Assembly: GCF_000968195.1 (NCBI RefSeq)
Contig: NZ_FO704550.1
Location: 992,001 to 1,056,000, forward strand
Reading direction: 5' to 3'
DNA from: Xenorhabdus doucetiae
Lineage (GTDB): Bacteria > Pseudomonadota > Gammaproteobacteria > Enterobacterales > Enterobacteriaceae
DNA: 64,000 nucleotides
Within the stretch, counting starts at the first letter, position 1. Every line of letters starts with the position of its first letter. The notes under the pieces were generated by a model. It was not told the origin of the DNA and made no database searches. It was given only the letters and a program-made list of their open reading frames with translations. Of this stretch, positions 63,117 to 64,000 are shown in pieces. The position numbers and the translations under genes were made by a program.

Positions 63117-63429
63117 AGATCTGATTGTTGATTGACGGTTTGGTGTGGTGTTCTAAAATCAACCTTGTTTACCTGAATGATCTGTGAGCCTGCAAAGATC
63201 GCCTCCGGGTGGCTGGAAAACTCCTGTAGCCTGCAAGGGAGAGCGTCATGCGGTACATCTGCGCACCTTTGGAAGCAGATATTGCCAACACCAGGGCAAT
63301 GAAGGTTATTTATCACTTATCAGCCAGCCAGACAACGTGCACGTCCGGCGCCCGGCGGGAAAACCACTCCCGTCAGGGAAGGGAATTTTCTCCGTCACAC
63401 CGTATTTTTACCTCTATGGAGAACTTCTT
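63117..63429. promoter_or_regulatory. Leader of the STY4534-type gene with element B
   Basis: No gene is supported here. Most of the sequence (63188-63308) is copy B of the duplicated element at 43028-43164. The frames MRYICAPLEADIANTRAM and VHLRTFGSRYC are open but overlap, so a structured leader RNA is as likely as a peptide. Confidence 0.5.
63188..63308 (+). repeat. Duplicated mobile-element sequence, copy B
   Basis: It starts GCCTGCAAAGATCGCC and aligns with copy A (43164 down to 43028) throughout, with a wobble-preserving change in the CTCCT/GGGAG stem. It lies 122 bp ahead of the STY4534-type start codon. Confidence 0.55.
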
Positions 63430-63894
63430 ATGTCTGAGAATACAACACCATTAACCAAAAACGACTATTTCAACCTGAACATTAAGGGACTGGGTTATTT
63501 GAATAACATTCGCCATGTCAGCACCGCCAGCGGCACGTTCCTGAGCTGTGTGATTAACGCGCTGAACGGGCCCAGTGATAATCCGGTCTATGTGCGTTTT
63601 GATATTACCGTCGTCGGCAAGGAGGCGACCAGTCTGGTCGGTCGTTGCCAGAAAGCGGTGGATGAGGATAAAAAAGTGCTGCTGGGTTTTACCCTAAGCA
63701 ACCCTTCGACCGACATTTTTACCCTGAAACGCGGTGATCATGCCGGCGAACAGCGTGTCAGCCTGAAAGCCCGCCTGATCAAAGTCGACTGGATTAAAAT
63801 TGGCCAGGAGAAAGTGTATCAGGCCGAACAATCCGACTCAACGCCGCCGCAGAACGGCATCACGCAACAAGAATATGCAGAAAACTCGTTCTGA
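63430..63894 (+). CDS. STY4534-family ICE replication protein
   Basis: A 154-residue protein from the ATG at 63430 (MSENTTPLTKNDYFNLNIKG) after GGAGAACTTCTT. The sequence (LGYLNNIRHVSTASGTFLSC, VINALNGPSDNPVYVRFDIT) has the beta-rich look of OB/SSB-like proteins of this ICE type and a charged, Gln-rich tail. It probably binds single-stranded DNA or aids ICE replication. The frame opens much further upstream (63184) inside element B but without a convincing start. Confidence 0.8.
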   Translation: MSENTTPLTKNDYFNLNIKGLGYLNNIRHVSTASGTFLSCVINALNGPSDNPVYVRFDITVVGKEATSLVGRCQKAVDEDKKVLLGFTLSNPSTDIFTLKRGDHAGEQRVSLKARLIKVDWIKIGQEKVYQAEQSDSTPPQNGITQQEYAENSF

Positions 63895-63970
63895 TAACTT
63901 GTTATCCCTCTGACTTGTCCTGAATAGCTTCAGGGCAGGTCCCTTTATGATCACAAAACAGGATACCGCC

Positions 63971-64000
63971 ATGAATGTTGCATCAATTGGTTTTCTGGCC
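63971..64000 (+). CDS. Start of the next ICE gene (partial)
   Basis: An ATG after CAGGATACCGCC opens MNVASIGFLA and runs off the window. In related ICEs a single-stranded-DNA-binding protein or similar follows here, but ten residues are not enough to say. Confidence 0.4.
   Translation, partial: MNVASIGFLA

Overview
The window reads as a chromosome segment of an entomopathogenic member of the Morganellaceae, most likely Xenorhabdus or Photorhabdus. This is inferred from gene content: an hpa aromatic-degradation cluster with a split hpaG, a myo-inositol cluster, a PAS4-type LuxR 'solo', a large TcdA/TcdB-pore insect-toxin-like gene, an NRPS condensation-domain remnant, an IS630-type element, and a tRNA-Phe-targeted ICE of the SPI-7/PFGI-1 type. 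No 16S or housekeeping marker is present, so the genus is not proven.

Layout. (1) 1-9.1 kb: homoprotocatechuate (4-hydroxyphenylacetate meta-cleavage) operon on the minus strand, hpaG1-hpaG2-hpaE-hpaD-hpaF-SSADH-hpaH-hpaI-hpaX, with the divergent MarR-type regulator hpaR. The succinate-semialdehyde dehydrogenase completes the route to succinate. hpaX runs off the left edge. (2) 9.2-14.2 kb: a zinc alcohol dehydrogenase, an SDR lacking the usual catalytic Tyr, a condensation-domain protein with a deleted adenylation domain, and a decayed IS630 copy. (3) 14.5-27.3 kb: myo-inositol catabolism (RpiR-type regulator, iolA, iolD, iolG, Na+-symporter, iolC-DUF2090 fusion, iolE, iolB), interrupted by an AT-rich serine-hydrolase gene. 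(4) 27.3-32 kb: NCS1 permease, PAS4-LuxR and GNAT genes, an IS30-type remnant and an AraC/GyrI-like regulator. (5) 32.2-38.6 kb: a 2133-residue toxin with a CNF-like Cys/His motif, a YopT-like (C58) protease triad and a TcdA/TcdB-type pore domain, with a Fur-box-like site upstream. (6) 38.7-41.3 kb: isochorismatase-like hydrolase, divergent LysR regulator, and a truncated tyrosine recombinase.

(7) 41.4-53.5 kb: a P4-like satellite or island bounded by two same-orientation copies of the 3' end of tRNA-Phe (a degenerate 21-bp copy at 41416 and a 50-bp copy at 53412). It holds a Ner-like regulator, structured-RNA candidates, a cargo operon (YrdC/Sua5-like, GAPDH-like, PEP-utilising-enzyme-like, EamA exporter, alpha/beta hydrolase), an iteron-type origin, primase/helicase, AlpA, and an integrase gene destroyed by an internal deletion. 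(8) 53.5 kb to the right edge: the partition/replication end of an SPI-7/PFGI-1-type ICE: parA, a small ORF, dnaB, parB, DUF2857, a small ORF, STY4528-type, TIGR03761-type, topB, STY4534-type.

The most novel-looking locus is the cargo operon at 43.4-48.8 kb. Three tightly coupled genes combine a carbamoyl-adenylate-type enzyme, a GAPDH-fold enzyme keeping the Cys/His pair, and a PEP-synthase/EI-like protein without an ATP-grasp domain, with an exporter and a hydrolase alongside. It could make a small molecule or act as a defence or fitness module. I do not recognise it as a described system.
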